Positions 63,012 to 64,000 of a stretch of 64,000 nt of DNA are shown here, in pieces. The stretch comes from Acanthaster planci (lineage: Eukaryota > Echinodermata > Asteroidea > Valvatida > Acanthasteridae), in assembly GCF_001949145.1 (NCBI RefSeq), contig NW_019091490.1, positions 158,983-222,982 on the forward strand, written 5' to 3'. Within the stretch, counting starts at the first letter, position 1; the number at the start of each line of letters is the position of its first letter. Under the pieces are notes generated by a model. It was not told where the DNA came from, did no database searches, and saw only the letters and a program-made list of their open reading frames with translations. Position numbers and translations under genes: made by a program.

Positions 63012-64000
63012 ATGCACATGAGTTCAAAATTCAGCCATTGTACTGGTTATGAGGGCGGTGTACAAAAAATGATGATTATTCTCACTCAGGTCTGCCATTT
63101 TGAATTGTGCCAGACCAACACTTACCAAACAAAACATTATTAATGTTGTAACGGTAGAAGTTGGAAGCGAAAAATAAACGAGGGCGCTGTGTATGATAAA
63201 TGGTTGGTGGCATTGGATTGGCAGGAGAATAATGAATGGGTTTTATCTGCTAAAAACGGTTTTAGAATCATCGTCCATCGGTTTCTGTGTGCATGTGTTT
63301 TGTTATTTTTTTGTCCTTTCTGTTTGTTTTTAATTCTTTTGCAACTTCTTGTAATTAATTTCATTTATTTCCATCCCGTTTACCATCGTGCGGGCCCCGC
63401 ATGAAACTAACCGATGATACACATCCATCATACATTAGGTCGAATGCATCCACGGAGGAAGGAAAACAGATGCATCTAAGCTTGAAAATGCCTAACAGGG
63501 GACAATGTACCCCAGTCAAAAAGTGTCAACTGGCCTACAATGTCTAGCAAAATGGCCAAGTGTTACATAGTTTTCAGAAAGTTGGAAAAAGTGAGTAATT
63601 TCAAAGAACTCTCAGCCTGATGAGGGCGTTCCTCTTACTTTTTACTTAGTCTGGTTCCGAGGTCGGAAACCAGCCAGTGCTAGTGATAAAAAGGGAAGTC
63701 ACGCTCATTATGCACACACTGCATGGTCGAGTTCGTTGAAAGGTGATCATTGGCCGGCCGCCGACGTTACTGTTCGCAAGCCAACAATAAACATTGTGAT
63801 CCATGACTTACAATGGAGTAAAATGTGACGAATTTTTGGAATAGTTGGTATACAAACGCGTGACTTAGGTGTACGTGTGAAGAGAAACTTTACAGCCGGT
63901 CTCTTTACTTGGAGTTGGTGTTCAAAAACATTTTCTGTCGATCGGAGAGGTTTGGTTTGGTTTCACTGACGACTTTGCCGAATCCAGAGTATCGATACGT

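Larger units (their letters stand above)
60698..64000. other. intergenic stretch at the right end
   Basis: Begins with the DYNLT4 3' untranslated sequence. No gene could be supported. The interval holds a long hairpin (61436-61571), a possible LINE scrap (62812-63011) and several AT-rich segments; the last kilobase shows nothing clear. Confidence 0.5.

Overview
The window is animal nuclear DNA: AT-rich, with genes cut into short exons by GT-AG introns of 0.1 to 5 kb, and single-gene transcription units. The genes recognised (CAPSL, DOT1L, BTBD19, a class A GPCR, a DYNLT4-type dynein light chain) all have vertebrate counterparts. The introns are full of the palindrome TACATGTA. Together these suggest an invertebrate deuterostome, most likely an echinoderm; hemichordate or amphioxus cannot be excluded from sequence alone.

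Layout. 1-2 kb: intergenic, with old repeats. 2.0-6.3 kb (minus): CAPSL, four coding exons, 209 aa, one intron with a GC donor. 6.3-14.3 kb: intergenic or untranslated sequence with a terminal-inverted-repeat element, a hairpin and a GC-rich patch. 14.4-40.1 kb (minus): DOT1L, the histone H3 lysine 79 methyltransferase. I could join 24 exons into one uninterrupted 2003-codon frame with every splice phase agreeing; all expected SAM-binding residues are present. Its introns hold two minisatellites, a degenerate decamer array and several dispersed repeats. 40.1-45.2 kb: a putative divergent promoter, a puzzling exon-like frame at 40.62 kb, and a repeat nest at 43.6-44.4 kb. 45.2-49.8 kb (plus): BTBD19, six exons, 288 aa. 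54.3-55.4 kb (minus): an intronless rhodopsin-like GPCR, 340 aa. 59.99-60.70 kb (plus): a Tctex1-domain dynein light chain resembling DYNLT4. 60.7-64 kb: intergenic, with one long hairpin and a possible LINE scrap.

The genes do not form an operon or pathway. CAPSL and the Tctex-type light chain belong to families linked to cilia or sperm axonemes and dynein transport; DOT1L is a chromatin enzyme. From memory, BTBD19 and DYNLT4 are also neighbours in the human genome, so their linkage here looks like old microsynteny, with a GPCR lying between them. I found no tRNA, rRNA, CRISPR array or bacterial-type system. The most unusual items are the repeat nest with a clean 8-bp target duplication, the exon-like frame head to head with DOT1L, a tandemly duplicated splice acceptor in DOT1L, and several long near-perfect hairpins.
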